A stretch of DNA of 64,000 nt, taken from assembly GCA_903861125.1 (NCBI GenBank), contig CAIOTF010000049.1, positions 1 through 64,000 of the forward strand, written 5' to 3'. This document shows, piece after piece, positions 35,088 to 44,930 of this stretch. The notes beneath the pieces were generated by a model. That model saw only the letters and a program-made list of their open reading frames with translations, was not told the DNA's origin and did not search any database. The position numbers were made by a program, and so were the translations under genes. Source of the DNA: an uncultured Ignavibacteriota bacterium (lineage in GTDB: Bacteria; Bacteroidota; Ignavibacteria; UBA10030; UBA8401). The number at the start of each line of letters is the position of its first letter. The first letter of the stretch is position 1.

Positions 35088-36167
35088 ATGCTTATACGAA
35101 AATCGGATATGATAAATCGGACGAACAGAAATTTTATCTTCCTCATTGCCGTGATTCTATTCTCCGGTCAGGCTGCAGGCCAGGTTGGAAATAATACGGT
35201 CGGATGGGGAGTAGAACCCTTGGAGATCAGCAGAGTTGCCGCGGCCGGATGGCAGTTCCTTAAATTACCGACTGACGCACGCAGTGCGGCACTTGGAGGA
35301 ATTAAATCGGCAATAGGACACGGCAACGCAAACTCGGCGTTCAATAATCCAGCTTCGGCATCGGATATTACCGGCTCGGATATTCAGCTCTCGGCAATGA
35401 ATTGGGTTGCCGATATTCAATACAACAGCATCTCCTACGTGCAGAACGCAGGTGCCTGGGGTACTTTCGGCATTAATTGTATCTATCTGAATTATGGCGA
35501 CATGGTTCGCACAAAAGTTGCGCAGGGTTTTGATGCTTTAGGGAATGATATCGGCATTGTGCCGATTACGGAAGGCTTGCCTACATTCACGGCACACGAT
35601 CTGGCAGCGGGAATTTTATATTCGCGCCGGATCACCGAGTTCCTTCAAGTAGGAGGAAGTCTGAAATATACGGAACAGCAGATCGATGATGCGAAGATGG
35701 GAAGTTGGGCATTGGATATCGGAACGCTGTACTGGACAGGTATAGGAAGTTTGCGTATCTCGATGCTCGGAAAGAATTTTGGACCGGACGGTGAATTTTT
35801 GACGTACGAAGGAAGGATCGCTCAGGCGCCGGCTATGGTAAAAATGCCGATGATCTTTATTCTTGGCGCAGCATACGATATTGTTCAGCCGAACAACGAC
35901 AGCCGGCAACGATTGACACTTGCCGCCGAGTATGTAAAACCCAATGACGGTCCGGACAAAGCCAATGTCGGTCTTGAATATTTCATGTTTTCCAATATCT
36001 ATTTCCGCGGCGGATACCGGTTCAACTACGACGAAGAAAGCTATACGTTCGGGTTCGGTGTTGAATATTCGGTGGATGACGATATCAAAGTAAAAATGGA
36101 CTATGCATATGCCAACGTCGGCAGATTCAAATACGTGAATATGCTGACATTTGGTTTTGGATTTTAA
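35088..36167 (+). CDS. PorV/PorQ-family outer-membrane beta-barrel protein
   Basis: A 359-aa barrel protein of the PorV/PorQ (UPF0164) family, related to FadL-like barrels. The N-terminus after the signal peptide has the family mark FLKLPTDARSAALGGIKSAIGHGNANSAFNNPAS, and the C-terminus ends in alternating strands up to LTFGFGF. PorV proteins shuttle T9SS cargo at the outer membrane. A dedicated copy beside a TonB receptor and an extracellular T9SS-tailed protein may anchor or export that protein. The start at 35088 follows the upstream stop by 13 bp; an internal ATG at 35109 is also possible. Confidence 0.85.
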   Translation: MLIRKSDMINRTNRNFIFLIAVILFSGQAAGQVGNNTVGWGVEPLEISRVAAAGWQFLKLPTDARSAALGGIKSAIGHGNANSAFNNPASASDITGSDIQLSAMNWVADIQYNSISYVQNAGAWGTFGINCIYLNYGDMVRTKVAQGFDALGNDIGIVPITEGLPTFTAHDLAAGILYSRRITEFLQVGGSLKYTEQQIDDAKMGSWALDIGTLYWTGIGSLRISMLGKNFGPDGEFLTYEGRIAQAPAMVKMPMIFILGAAYDIVQPNNDSRQRLTLAAEYVKPNDGPDKANVGLEYFMFSNIYFRGGYRFNYDEESYTFGFGVEYSVDDDIKVKMDYAYANVGRFKYVNMLTFGFGF

Positions 36168-36214
36168 TATCAATATTTAAATGAAATGAACATTTATTCA
36201 ATAAGGAGGTAATC

Positions 36215-39200
36215 ATGAAGAGTTATTTTCGGAGCATTCTTTTTGTTCTCATTTTTTCTTTCTCCGCACCGTTACTGCATGGGCAGATAATGATACAGGA
36301 AGATTTCAATTATACCGCGGGTACCGATCTTGTCACCAACGGATGGTCGAAAGCAGCACTCGTTTGGAATCCGGTCACCGTCGTATCACCCGGCCTTACG
36401 TATCAGGGATATATCGGTGCAGGCGTAGGGAATGCGGCATTGTTAATGGACTATACCGAACGGTATTCAAAATCCATTACGGTCCCAACAGCCGGAGATC
36501 TTTATGCAGCATTTATGGTCAGGGTTGACACAGCAACTTCCTTGGGCGGTTACGTTGTCTGTTTTTATTCAAACAACGCGGCACGCGGCAGATTTTGGAT
36601 CAAAAATGACGGATCCGGGAATTTGAAATTCGGTTTAAGCGGAAAAAGCGCATCGGCTCCCGTTACGTATGAAGCAACAAATTATCTTTTCAAAACAACA
36701 TATTTGGTGGTGTTAAAATATTCGATCGTTACTGGAACAACGAACGATTTATATTCGTTGATCGTCAATCCATTGCCCGGAAAAGCGGAGCCGGTCGCAA
36801 ATATTTTGCCGTTTACCGATGCCGGAAGTGACCTTGGGGCAAATACTTCCGGTGCAAGTCTTTCCATTCAAGGACGGGATAGCCTGGGAACGGGTGCCGT
36901 GTTTGTTGTAGATGGAATTCGCGTTGGAACTGCCTGGACTTCGGTCGTTCCGCCACCGCCGTTCTATTATCAGGGAACCGGTGCCGTTGATGATCCCAAC
37001 AGTTGGGGTGATAACACCAATGGGTCAGGGAACCATCCGGTTGATTTTGGCGTGGACAACCAGTTATATCTATTAACGAATACAACATCAGTAACTCTTT
37101 CGTCACCCTGGGTGGTATCGGGTGCTGGTTCAAAAGTTATTGTTGCCGGCGGAACAACACTGACCGTTGCAACGGGCGGAGTTCTTTCTGCCACCGTAGA
37201 TGTCGCCTCCGGCGGAGTGCTCAATTTAACCAGCGCCGATTTCCTTCCGTTGTTCGGTACGAACGGCGGTACAGTAAACTTCGATAATTCTGCCGGTATC
37301 ACTCTTACCCAGGATGTGGTACTGCCAACCAGCTCCGGTTATTATGTAATGGCAAACGGAAACCTTAATGTCGGCACATATAAACTTTCTGTAAAAGGAA
37401 GACTGCGAACCAATAATTTTAAGATGCTCGGCAGCGGAACTTTTGCATTGGATTCCGCCGGTACTTTAGCGATCTCTTCACCTGATGGAATTGTTGCCAG
37501 CGGATCAACCGGTGATATACAAACAACCGGCAGATCGTTCTCCCGGTATGCAAATTATATCTACTCCGGTACAGTCAATCAAATAACGGGCAATGCAATT
37601 CCGGATACCGTTGCAAACATAACAGTAGCAATGAACAATCGTAATTTAACAACAACGCTGTCTAAACCGATGGTCGTGACCGGTAACCTTACAATGACAA
37701 GCGGAAAATATAAATTGGGAAATAATAATCTTATTTTTTCCAATCCGAGCGGTCACTCGGATACTTCGTACGTGATTACTGATGGCACCGGTGCATTGAT
37801 CCGCACAGTTGTGAATACCGGCAAAAAAACGATGCCGATCGGATCGGCTCTTGAATACCGCCCGGCAGTATTTATTTTTGAATCAACACCGACCGGTGTG
37901 CGCAATATCGCATTCCGTTACATTACCGGAGACACCGGGTCGGTCGGTTTTCCTGTGAATATTTTTTATCGTTACAAAGGCGGGTATTGGAATGTCGCGA
38001 GCGACAGTGTAATAAATCCAACCTACCGGTTAGATATTATTTCACCGAATGGATTTGCAGATCCGTCTACACGGAGGATCATTTATCGCGCAAGCAATGC
38101 GGTGAAATGGGATACCATAGCGAACGTACTCAATACATTTAACGCGGATACGGTTACGCAAGCGGGTATCGATAAGTTTGGTCAATTCGCGATTGGAATC
38201 GGAACTCCTCAATCGCCGACAACCGGAAAACGCTATGAGAGCGAAGTATTCACATCATTCCAAATTCAGTCTGCGATTCCGTATGGTACGGATGCCAAAC
38301 AAACGCTGGATCTTTATACCGGTACAGGAGACGGCCGCACTGATCGTCCTCTGGTAGTGTTTATTCCCGGCGGCGGATTTAAAGCGGTGAACGCGCCCGG
38401 CGGATTCAGTAATATTCTCGGCGGCGGGCTGGCAAAACGCGGATATGTTGTTGCGAACATCAATTACTATCGTACGGCATCCAGTCAACCCACGGATTCT
38501 TCCTCATTCGAAATAATGCTGAAAGCACAGCAGGATGTAAAAGCGGCGATACGGTTCCTAAGAAAGAATGGAACGTCGTACGGCATTGATACGTCGCAAA
38601 TTTTCCTCACCGGTAGTTCTGCCGGTTCCATAACCGCTCTCCATATCGCATACCTGGATTCTGCAGAAGTGCCGGGCAAATATGTCAACTGGAGCAATAT
38701 AGGAGGTACCTTTGACGGACCGGACAGAGGAACACCCGGAATTTCCACACGCGTTTCCGGAGTGATCTCGAACTGGGGTGCTATCGGTGATACCGCATGG
38801 ATGAAGAACAGCAAAGTACCGGTGTATTGCGTTCATGGTCTGGCAGATTCGACCGTGTTTTATGATTCTATTCCCGCTGACGGTCCATTCCGGTTTTCAA
38901 GCAAATATATTTATGCATCTGCACAGAGATTAGGCATCACCAACGGATTAAAAACATTCGTTAACACCGGTCACACGCTGGATAACGATGCGGCTAAACA
39001 GGATGATGCATATAAATCCGCAAGCGCCTGGCTTCTGACGCTTCTCAAACCCGGTACGCTTGGTGTTCAGAATGAACAAAAGAACATTCCGACATCGATC
39101 AGTCTGATGAATAATTTTCCGAATCCATTCAATCCTTCAACAACAATACAGTATCAGCTTCCGGCGATGATGCATGCAAGAATCAGTATCTATAATATCC

Positions 39201-39355
39201 TCGGACAAGAAGTGGCGACCTTGGTGAATGAAATAAAGGATGCAGGAGAATATGCGGTTACGTTCGATGCATCCAGACTTGCTTCAGGTTTGTATCTGTA
39301 TCAACTGAAAGCAGGTTCGTTCGTTCAAACAAAGAAAATGTTGCTTATAAAGTAA
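36215..39355 (+). CDS. Multidomain secreted esterase with T9SS sorting tail
   Basis: A 1046-aa extracellular protein preceded by AAGGAGG. Order: signal peptide (1-24), a jelly-roll region (about 28-240, EDFNYTAGTDLVTNGW), a G8/beta-solenoid-like region (about 250-560), then a complete alpha/beta-hydrolase (about 680-945) with VFIPGGGFKAVNAPGG, the serine motif TGSSAGSITALHIAYLD and histidine in TGHTLDNDA, and a T9SS sorting domain (from about 966, NNFPNPFNPSTTIQY). The hydrolase domain is paralogous to the free esterase at 24821. The oxyanion HGGGF is changed to PGGGF. It probably removes acyl groups from a polymer bound at the cell surface. A terminator follows. Confidence 0.85.
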   Translation: MKSYFRSILFVLIFSFSAPLLHGQIMIQEDFNYTAGTDLVTNGWSKAALVWNPVTVVSPGLTYQGYIGAGVGNAALLMDYTERYSKSITVPTAGDLYAAFMVRVDTATSLGGYVVCFYSNNAARGRFWIKNDGSGNLKFGLSGKSASAPVTYEATNYLFKTTYLVVLKYSIVTGTTNDLYSLIVNPLPGKAEPVANILPFTDAGSDLGANTSGASLSIQGRDSLGTGAVFVVDGIRVGTAWTSVVPPPPFYYQGTGAVDDPNSWGDNTNGSGNHPVDFGVDNQLYLLTNTTSVTLSSPWVVSGAGSKVIVAGGTTLTVATGGVLSATVDVASGGVLNLTSADFLPLFGTNGGTVNFDNSAGITLTQDVVLPTSSGYYVMANGNLNVGTYKLSVKGRLRTNNFKMLGSGTFALDSAGTLAISSPDGIVASGSTGDIQTTGRSFSRYANYIYSGTVNQITGNAIPDTVANITVAMNNRNLTTTLSKPMVVTGNLTMTSGKYKLGNNNLIFSNPSGHSDTSYVITDGTGALIRTVVNTGKKTMPIGSALEYRPAVFIFESTPTGVRNIAFRYITGDTGSVGFPVNIFYRYKGGYWNVASDSVINPTYRLDIISPNGFADPSTRRIIYRASNAVKWDTIANVLNTFNADTVTQAGIDKFGQFAIGIGTPQSPTTGKRYESEVFTSFQIQSAIPYGTDAKQTLDLYTGTGDGRTDRPLVVFIPGGGFKAVNAPGGFSNILGGGLAKRGYVVANINYYRTASSQPTDSSSFEIMLKAQQDVKAAIRFLRKNGTSYGIDTSQIFLTGSSAGSITALHIAYLDSAEVPGKYVNWSNIGGTFDGPDRGTPGISTRVSGVISNWGAIGDTAWMKNSKVPVYCVHGLADSTVFYDSIPADGPFRFSSKYIYASAQRLGITNGLKTFVNTGHTLDNDAAKQDDAYKSASAWLLTLLKPGTLGVQNEQKNIPTSISLMNNFPNPFNPSTTIQYQLPAMMHARISIYNILGQEVATLVNEIKDAGEYAVTFDASRLASGLYLYQLKAGSFVQTKKMLLIK

Positions 39356-39373
39356 GATCTTCACAAAATACAG

Positions 39374-39411
39374 GAGCCATCAAAGAGATTTTGGTGGCTC
39401 TTGTCCTTTTT
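39374..39411 (+). terminator. Terminator closing the receptor/esterase operon
   Basis: GAGCCATC (39374-39381) pairs with GGTGGCTC (39393-39400), 8 bp with one wobble, followed by TTGTCCTTTTTAT. It separates the 36215 gene from the beta-helix gene. Confidence 0.75.
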
Positions 39412-39439
39412 ATCGCTTGCCCAAAAAATATCCTCGGTC

Positions 39440-41266
39440 ATGAAATATTTTCGCATCATAGTTTTTGTTTTTACTGTGCTCATCCAAACGGCGGGATCCC
39501 AATCGATCGCGTATTACGTGGATGCAACAGGCGGTAATGATACAAATACCGGAAAATCCCCGGCTGCACCCTGGAAGAACATCTCGAAAATAAACGCAAT
39601 AACATTTCAGCCAGGCGACAGCATCCTGCTGAAATCAGGATCTGTGTGGAGCGGACAGTTACTGCTTCAGGGGTCGGGCACAAAAGAAAAACCGGTAATT
39701 GTTGACGCATACGGCGGCACGCAAAAACCGAGAATTGACGGCAATGGCATAATAGGTACAGCAGCATTATTCCTCAACAACGGTAAATTCTGGGAAATCA
39801 ATAATCTTGAAATAACCAACGACTCGCCCACTGCTGCCGATCGCCGGGGAGTTCTGATCAGTGCATCTGATTTTGGCTTGGTTGAACATATCTATCTCCG
39901 GAATCTGAATATCCATGACGTGAAAGGAATTGTTGGAGGCGACGATGCATCCAAACGGACAGCCGGTATCGGAATAGAAACAACAACCGACAGAATCCTG
40001 GCAACACGTTTTGACGATATTTTGATCGAAGGATGCACGATTTGGAATATTGATAACACGGGCATCTATACGGATAATCTTATCTTTCGGAACACACCGG
40101 GTAGTGCGGATTGGACCAAACGGCGTTTCACGAATTTCATTATTCGCAAGAACACCATTCATCATATCGCAAAAAATGCGATGATTATAAGACTCTTTGA
40201 CGGCGGACTTGTAGAAAACAATGTGTGTTACGAGACAGCACTAAAAACTACCGGCAATACTATGTTCACGACCTCCAGTAATGGTACGGTGTTTCAGTAC
40301 AATGAAGGATATTTTAACCGGGCATCGCTGCAAGGAGGGGATTTTGGAGATGGCAGCATGTATGACGCTGATCTTAAAAGTTCGAACATTATTTTTCAGT
40401 ACAGCTATAGTCATGATAACAGTCATGGATTGTTCTGGACCTGTAATTCCCAATTGGATTCGGGGATTGTTTGCCGGTACAATGTCAGTCAGAACGACAA
40501 GGGGATCATCTTCTGCATCAATTATCCGGTGACATCGGTTCAGATCTATAACAATACAGTCTATATCGGTCAGGGACTTTCATCGAAGATCATTTCGGAA
40601 AGGAATGTGAACACAGGAACACGGAACTATAGTTTTAAAAACAATATCATTTATAATCTCAGCGCGAATTCAGTCTATGATTTTAGAACGACAGGCTACA
40701 CGCGCGATATTAATTATAATACATTGTACGGATTTCATCCTTCGGACGAACCGGCAGATTCCAATAAAATCACCAACGATCCGAATTTTGTCAGTCCGGG
40801 ATCGGCGGGCACAGGGATCTCAACAATACTTGGATACATGCTGCAGGCAAATTCATCCGCCATAAATAGCGGGATCATGTTTCCGAACCATCCGGTGAAG
40901 GATATTTCCGGCAACAGCGTTCCGGTTAATGGAAGCGTTGACAGGGGAGCTTTTGAGTTCCAGGGACCTGTCGGGATTCTACAAGACCATGATGCTGTGC
41001 CGCTTCAGTATGAATTAAATCAAAATTTTCCGAATCCGTTCAACCCTTCCACACGAATTACCTATTCTACCCCATCCTTGCAAAAAGTTGTACTCGAAGT
41101 ATTTAATATGCTGGGACTGAAGATTGAAACACTGGTGAACGACGTCATTCCGGCAGGAGTCCATTCGGTTGCGTTCAATGCCCTGCAACTTCCGAGCGGA
41201 GTTTACTTGTATCGTCTGCGTGCCGGCACGTATGAGTGCGTAAAGCGCATGGCATTTGTGAAGTAG
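39440..41266 (+). CDS. Secreted right-handed parallel beta-helix protein (polysaccharide lyase-like) with T9SS tail
   Basis: A 608-aa exported protein. I start at the ATG at 39440 (MKYFRIIVFVFTVLIQTAGS, a good signal peptide); a longer frame from a TTG at 39401 overlaps the terminator. The mature N-terminus YYVDATGGNDTNTGKSPAAPWK is the usual opening of pectate-lyase-type and DUF1565 beta-helix proteins, followed by repeated coil strands (FWEINNLEITND; IYLRNLNIHDVKG; FIIRKNTIHHIAKNAM). A T9SS sorting domain ends it (from about 528, NFPNPFNPSTRITY). No catalytic residues can be assigned confidently, so lyase, epimerase or hydrolase are all open. It is placed between glycan locus 1 and the hexuronate genes. 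Confidence 0.8.
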   Translation: MKYFRIIVFVFTVLIQTAGSQSIAYYVDATGGNDTNTGKSPAAPWKNISKINAITFQPGDSILLKSGSVWSGQLLLQGSGTKEKPVIVDAYGGTQKPRIDGNGIIGTAALFLNNGKFWEINNLEITNDSPTAADRRGVLISASDFGLVEHIYLRNLNIHDVKGIVGGDDASKRTAGIGIETTTDRILATRFDDILIEGCTIWNIDNTGIYTDNLIFRNTPGSADWTKRRFTNFIIRKNTIHHIAKNAMIIRLFDGGLVENNVCYETALKTTGNTMFTTSSNGTVFQYNEGYFNRASLQGGDFGDGSMYDADLKSSNIIFQYSYSHDNSHGLFWTCNSQLDSGIVCRYNVSQNDKGIIFCINYPVTSVQIYNNTVYIGQGLSSKIISERNVNTGTRNYSFKNNIIYNLSANSVYDFRTTGYTRDINYNTLYGFHPSDEPADSNKITNDPNFVSPGSAGTGISTILGYMLQANSSAINSGIMFPNHPVKDISGNSVPVNGSVDRGAFEFQGPVGILQDHDAVPLQYELNQNFPNPFNPSTRITYSTPSLQKVVLEVFNMLGLKIETLVNDVIPAGVHSVAFNALQLPSGVYLYRLRAGTYECVKRMAFVK

Positions 41267-41536
41267 ACAATCAATTTTGAACAGCCGGCAAATCTCATTG
41301 CTGCATCACTGTTATGCGTGAAAAAGAAACCAATGGTGATTGTAAGGGTTGGTAAGCGGGAAATGTCTACGCGGTTAATTCCAAATGGAAGCCGTCAAGG
41401 CTGGTTGGTAATGTTCATTTCTTGTAATTCTGGAGTGTATTGCCAGTAAAATACCGTTTAATACTGAAATCTCGAGTGAAGGTTCGCGTTATTATATTAC
41501 GAAATTAAGTTTTTCTCACTAAGAACAGGTCATAAA
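41267..41536. other. Intergenic region ahead of the hexuronate genes
   Basis: 270 bp without a gene. It should carry the promoter of the run of genes that begins at 41537. I see no copy of the composite GTTAATTAAC element and no clear terminator. Confidence 0.4.
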
Positions 41537-42382
41537 ATGAAATATTCAATGGAAGGTCTTAAAGGAAAAGTCTGCGTCATTACCGGTGGCGGCGGAGTTA
41601 TCGGAACATCGTTAGCGATCGGACTGGGTGAAGCGGGAGCTGCGATCGCTATTGTTGATTTTGTGAAAGAAAAAGCAGACGAAGTGGCAAGGATCGTTGC
41701 CGAAAAAACCGGAGCAGCCACGATCGGAGTGTTCGGCAATGTTCTGGATAAAGGAACGCTGATCGAAGCGAAGAAACTGATCAACGAACGACTTGGCAAG
41801 ATAGACATACTTGTGAATGGTGCAGGAGGAAATGCGCCGACAGCAACCACGCAGGTCGAATTCATGACCAAAGATACGTTGGGAGATCTTTCCAAAGGAT
41901 TTTTCGGACTTGATATCGAAGGATTCCGGAAAGTCTTCGATCTGAATTTTTTGGGAACAGTTCTGCCGACGATGGTCTTTGCCGAAGACATGACAGGGCG
42001 AGGTGGAAATATCATCAATATTTCTTCCATGAATTCTTTTCGCCCGTTGACAAAAATTCCGGCATATTCGGCTGCAAAGGCAAGCATCAACAATTTAACG
42101 GAATGGCTTGCCGTTCATTTTGCAAAACTTGATATCCGCGTGAACGCGATCGCTCCCGGATTTTTCCTTACCGATCAAAATCGTTTTTTATTGACCGATA
42201 AAGAAACAGGCAAACTCACTCCCCGGGGGAACAAGATCATCGACAATACGCCGATGGGAAGATTCGGCGAACCGGATGAATTGATCGGTACGCTGTTATA
42301 TCTCACGTCGGATCTTTCCAAGTTCGTCACCGGCGTGGTCATTCCGGTTGACGGCGGTTTTAATGTTTATGCAGGAGTATAG
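41537..42382 (+). CDS. SDR-family oxidoreductase, D-mannonate (fructuronate) oxidoreductase-like
   Basis: A 281-aa classical short-chain dehydrogenase. The cofactor motif is TGGGGVIGTSLA, the structural NAG motif is VNGAGGNAP, the catalytic serine is in NISSMNSF and the YxxxK pair in YSAAKASINN; the C-terminus has the usual TGVVIPVDGGF. Members of this SDR group often stand beside uronate isomerase and KDG kinase and reduce fructuronate to mannonate. That activity is inferred from context, since sequence alone does not fix the substrate. It is the first gene of the hexuronate block. Confidence 0.88.
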   Translation: MKYSMEGLKGKVCVITGGGGVIGTSLAIGLGEAGAAIAIVDFVKEKADEVARIVAEKTGAATIGVFGNVLDKGTLIEAKKLINERLGKIDILVNGAGGNAPTATTQVEFMTKDTLGDLSKGFFGLDIEGFRKVFDLNFLGTVLPTMVFAEDMTGRGGNIINISSMNSFRPLTKIPAYSAAKASINNLTEWLAVHFAKLDIRVNAIAPGFFLTDQNRFLLTDKETGKLTPRGNKIIDNTPMGRFGEPDELIGTLLYLTSDLSKFVTGVVIPVDGGFNVYAGV

Positions 42383-42487
42383 GGAATGTGTACTATGTAA
42401 TTTCCTTCATAGTGTGAGACAAGAACCGGCAGCATTAATACAACTGAAAATTATTTAATACAAAATATTTGCTTAAAGGAGTTAACA

Positions 42488-43567
42488 ATGAGCGGCTTAG
42501 TCATAAAAAAAGAAGGAGCTTTGGATCTTGTTTCACTCGGCGCATTGGTGAATCGTCTGGATCCCGGCATCATCCCGTTTCGAAAAGCTACGGAATGTAA
42601 AATTCATGTAAGCGGCGGCGAGTTCAACGTGGCCGCAAATTTATCCGATTGTTTCGGAATGAAAACCGGTATTGCAACGGCAATGGTCGATTATCCGGTT
42701 GGTGAATTGATCGCGGAACGCGTACGGGCGATGGGAGTGAAGCCGTTCTATAAACGATTCAAGCACAATGGAGTGAACGGACCCAATATGGCAACGGTGT
42801 ATAGCGATCAGGGCCACGGCGTGCGTCCGCCGGTAGTATTCTATAATCGTTCCAACGAAGCCGGCGCTCAATTGAAACCGGGCGATTTCAATTGGGATGA
42901 AATTTTTGCCGGCGGTGTTCGATGGTTCCATAGCGGAGGAATATTTTCGGCACTTTCGGAAACGACTGGACAATTGATCATTGAAGGGATGAAGGCCGCC
43001 AAGAAAGCGGGCGCAGTCACAAGCTTCGACTTGAATTATCGAGCAAAACTGTGGAATATATGGGGCGGCGAAAAAAAGGCGGCAGAAGTGATCCACGGTA
43101 TCGTTGAGAATGTTGATGTGCTGGTCGGAAACGAAGAAGATTTGCAAAAAGGACTGGGAATGCCCGGGCAGGATGTCGAATCAACGTCGGCACTCGATCC
43201 GACCGCATTCTTTAAGATGATCGAATCCGTCGTCAAAAAATATCCGAATGTCAAAGCAGTTGCAACAACGTTGCGCGAAGTGCATTCCACCAACCGGCAC
43301 AGCTGGGCGGCCGTTGCATGGATCGACGGGAAGACCTATGTTTCGCCAACCTGTGAACTGGATGTTGTTGACCGCGTGGGCGGCGGCGATGGTTATGCGT
43401 CAGGATTTTTCTACGGACTTTTATCCGGAGAATCTCCTGAAGATGCCGTAAGACTCGGCTGGGCGCACGGGGCAATGCTTACAACGACACCGGGCGATAC
43501 CACAATGGTAACGGCGGATCAGGTTCGCGCGTTTGCCAAAGGCGGATCGGCACGAATTCAGCGGTAA
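42488..43567 (+). CDS. PfkB-family sugar kinase, 2-keto-3-deoxygluconate kinase-like (copy 1)
   Basis: A 359-aa ribokinase-fold kinase with AAAGGAG before the start. The substrate glycines are in HVSGGEFNVAANLS, and the PfkB signature with the catalytic aspartate is DRVGGGDGYASGFFYGL. It probably phosphorylates 2-keto-3-deoxygluconate. A second copy at 51062 in the same block shares the whole layout, including WFHSGGIFSALSE, SFDLNYRAKLW (YDLNFRSKLW there) and AKGGSARIxR at the C-terminus. The LarA-like gene starts 79 bp downstream. Confidence 0.88.
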   Translation: MSGLVIKKEGALDLVSLGALVNRLDPGIIPFRKATECKIHVSGGEFNVAANLSDCFGMKTGIATAMVDYPVGELIAERVRAMGVKPFYKRFKHNGVNGPNMATVYSDQGHGVRPPVVFYNRSNEAGAQLKPGDFNWDEIFAGGVRWFHSGGIFSALSETTGQLIIEGMKAAKKAGAVTSFDLNYRAKLWNIWGGEKKAAEVIHGIVENVDVLVGNEEDLQKGLGMPGQDVESTSALDPTAFFKMIESVVKKYPNVKAVATTLREVHSTNRHSWAAVAWIDGKTYVSPTCELDVVDRVGGGDGYASGFFYGLLSGESPEDAVRLGWAHGAMLTTTPGDTTMVTADQVRAFAKGGSARIQR

Positions 43568-43645
43568 GTGTTTGAAATAATTTCGTGAAGGCGTTGCCAA
43601 TATTTTGTGCACTCAAAGCAGGAATGGAAGAAAGTTTAGACTCCT

Positions 43646-44917
43646 ATGTTATATTTTTCAAAAGGTTCAAGCAGCACTGTTCTTACGGATGAGGAATTAC
43701 GGAGCGCACTGCATTCCGTTTTCGAAAAATTCGGAAATGTAAAACGGGTGCTTGCCATTCCGCCCGATGCAACCAGGTTTCATTCGTATGCCGGACCGCT
43801 GACAGTTTTTACCTACCAATATTATCAGGATCGTCTTAAAGCAGTTCTTCCCGCACTCGGCACACACTCTGCAATGACCACTTCGCAGATCGATCACATG
43901 TTTCCCGCTGTTCCGCACAATCTGTTCAAAGTGCACGATTGGAGAAACGGACTGGTAACATTGGGTGAAGTTCCCGCAGAGTTTGTCAACAGTGTATCCG
44001 AACAACGGGTGAATTATTCATGGCCGGCCCAGGTGGACAAAGAACTGGTGGAGGGGAACTACGACGTGATCTATTCGTTGGGTCAGGTGGTTCCACATGA
44101 AGTTGTCGGCATGGCCAATTATAATAAAAATATTTTTGTCGGCACAGGCGGATCGGAAGGGATCAACAAGAGTCATTTTCTCGGTGCCGCTTACGGCATG
44201 GAGCGGATCATGGGCCGCGCCGATACGCCGGTCCGGCAGGTGTTGAACTATGCATCGGATCACTTCGCCAAGCATTTACCATTCATCTACATCCAGACTG
44301 TGGTAGGAAAAGATGTGTCGGGGAAATTGGTCGTCCGCGGATTATATATCGGCGACGATGTGGAATGTTTCCTGCTGGCGTCAAAGTTATCGCTTGAAGT
44401 GAATTTCGAAATGCTGGATCACGAATTGGATAAGGTCATTGTCTATCTCGATCCATCAGAATTTAAATCGACATGGCTCGGAAACAAAAGCGTGTACCGC
44501 ACGCGCATGGCAATTGCCGATGAAGGGGAGCTTGTCATCCTCGCACCGGGACTAAAAGAATTTGGAGAAGATCCGACGATCGATAAGCTGATAAGAAAAT
44601 ACGGGTATGTAAAAACCCCGCAGGTTCTGGAACATGTGAAAAAAAATGATGATCTGCGCAACAACCTTTCTGCGGCGGCTCACTTGATCCATGGTTCCTC
44701 TGAAGGACGCTTTTCCATCACGTATTGTCCTGGCATGCTCACGAAAGAAGAGATCGAATCGGTGAATTTCAAATATGCGGACCTTCATACGATGATGAAG
44801 CGTTATGATCCGGCGCAGTTGAAAGACGGCTATAACGTGATGCCCGACGGAGAAAAAATATTCTACATTTCCAATCCCGCTCTCGGGCTTTGGGCGTACA
44901 AGGAAAAATTTAAATAA
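43646..44917 (+). CDS. LarA-like (DUF2088) racemase/epimerase
   Basis: A 423-aa member of the nickel-pincer-dependent lactate racemase superfamily. Family marks: IPPDATRFHSYAGPLT (compare the DxTRP loop of LarA), LGTHSAMTTSQIDHMF (the first catalytic histidine region), KVHDWRNGLVTLGEVP and FVGTGGSEGINKSHF. Because it lies among hexuronate genes it is more likely an epimerase for a sugar acid than a lactate racemase. The pincer-cofactor genes larB, larC and larE are not in the window and would have to be elsewhere. The 6-phosphogluconate dehydrogenase gene follows after 13 bp. Confidence 0.82.
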   Translation: MLYFSKGSSSTVLTDEELRSALHSVFEKFGNVKRVLAIPPDATRFHSYAGPLTVFTYQYYQDRLKAVLPALGTHSAMTTSQIDHMFPAVPHNLFKVHDWRNGLVTLGEVPAEFVNSVSEQRVNYSWPAQVDKELVEGNYDVIYSLGQVVPHEVVGMANYNKNIFVGTGGSEGINKSHFLGAAYGMERIMGRADTPVRQVLNYASDHFAKHLPFIYIQTVVGKDVSGKLVVRGLYIGDDVECFLLASKLSLEVNFEMLDHELDKVIVYLDPSEFKSTWLGNKSVYRTRMAIADEGELVILAPGLKEFGEDPTIDKLIRKYGYVKTPQVLEHVKKNDDLRNNLSAAAHLIHGSSEGRFSITYCPGMLTKEEIESVNFKYADLHTMMKRYDPAQLKDGYNVMPDGEKIFYISNPALGLWAYKEKFK

Positions 44918-44930
44918 AAAAGGTAAATAC

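Noticed and set aside
39401-39439. TTG start for the beta-helix protein
   Set aside because: This would begin inside the terminator at 39374-39411. The ATG at 39440 gives a proper signal peptide.
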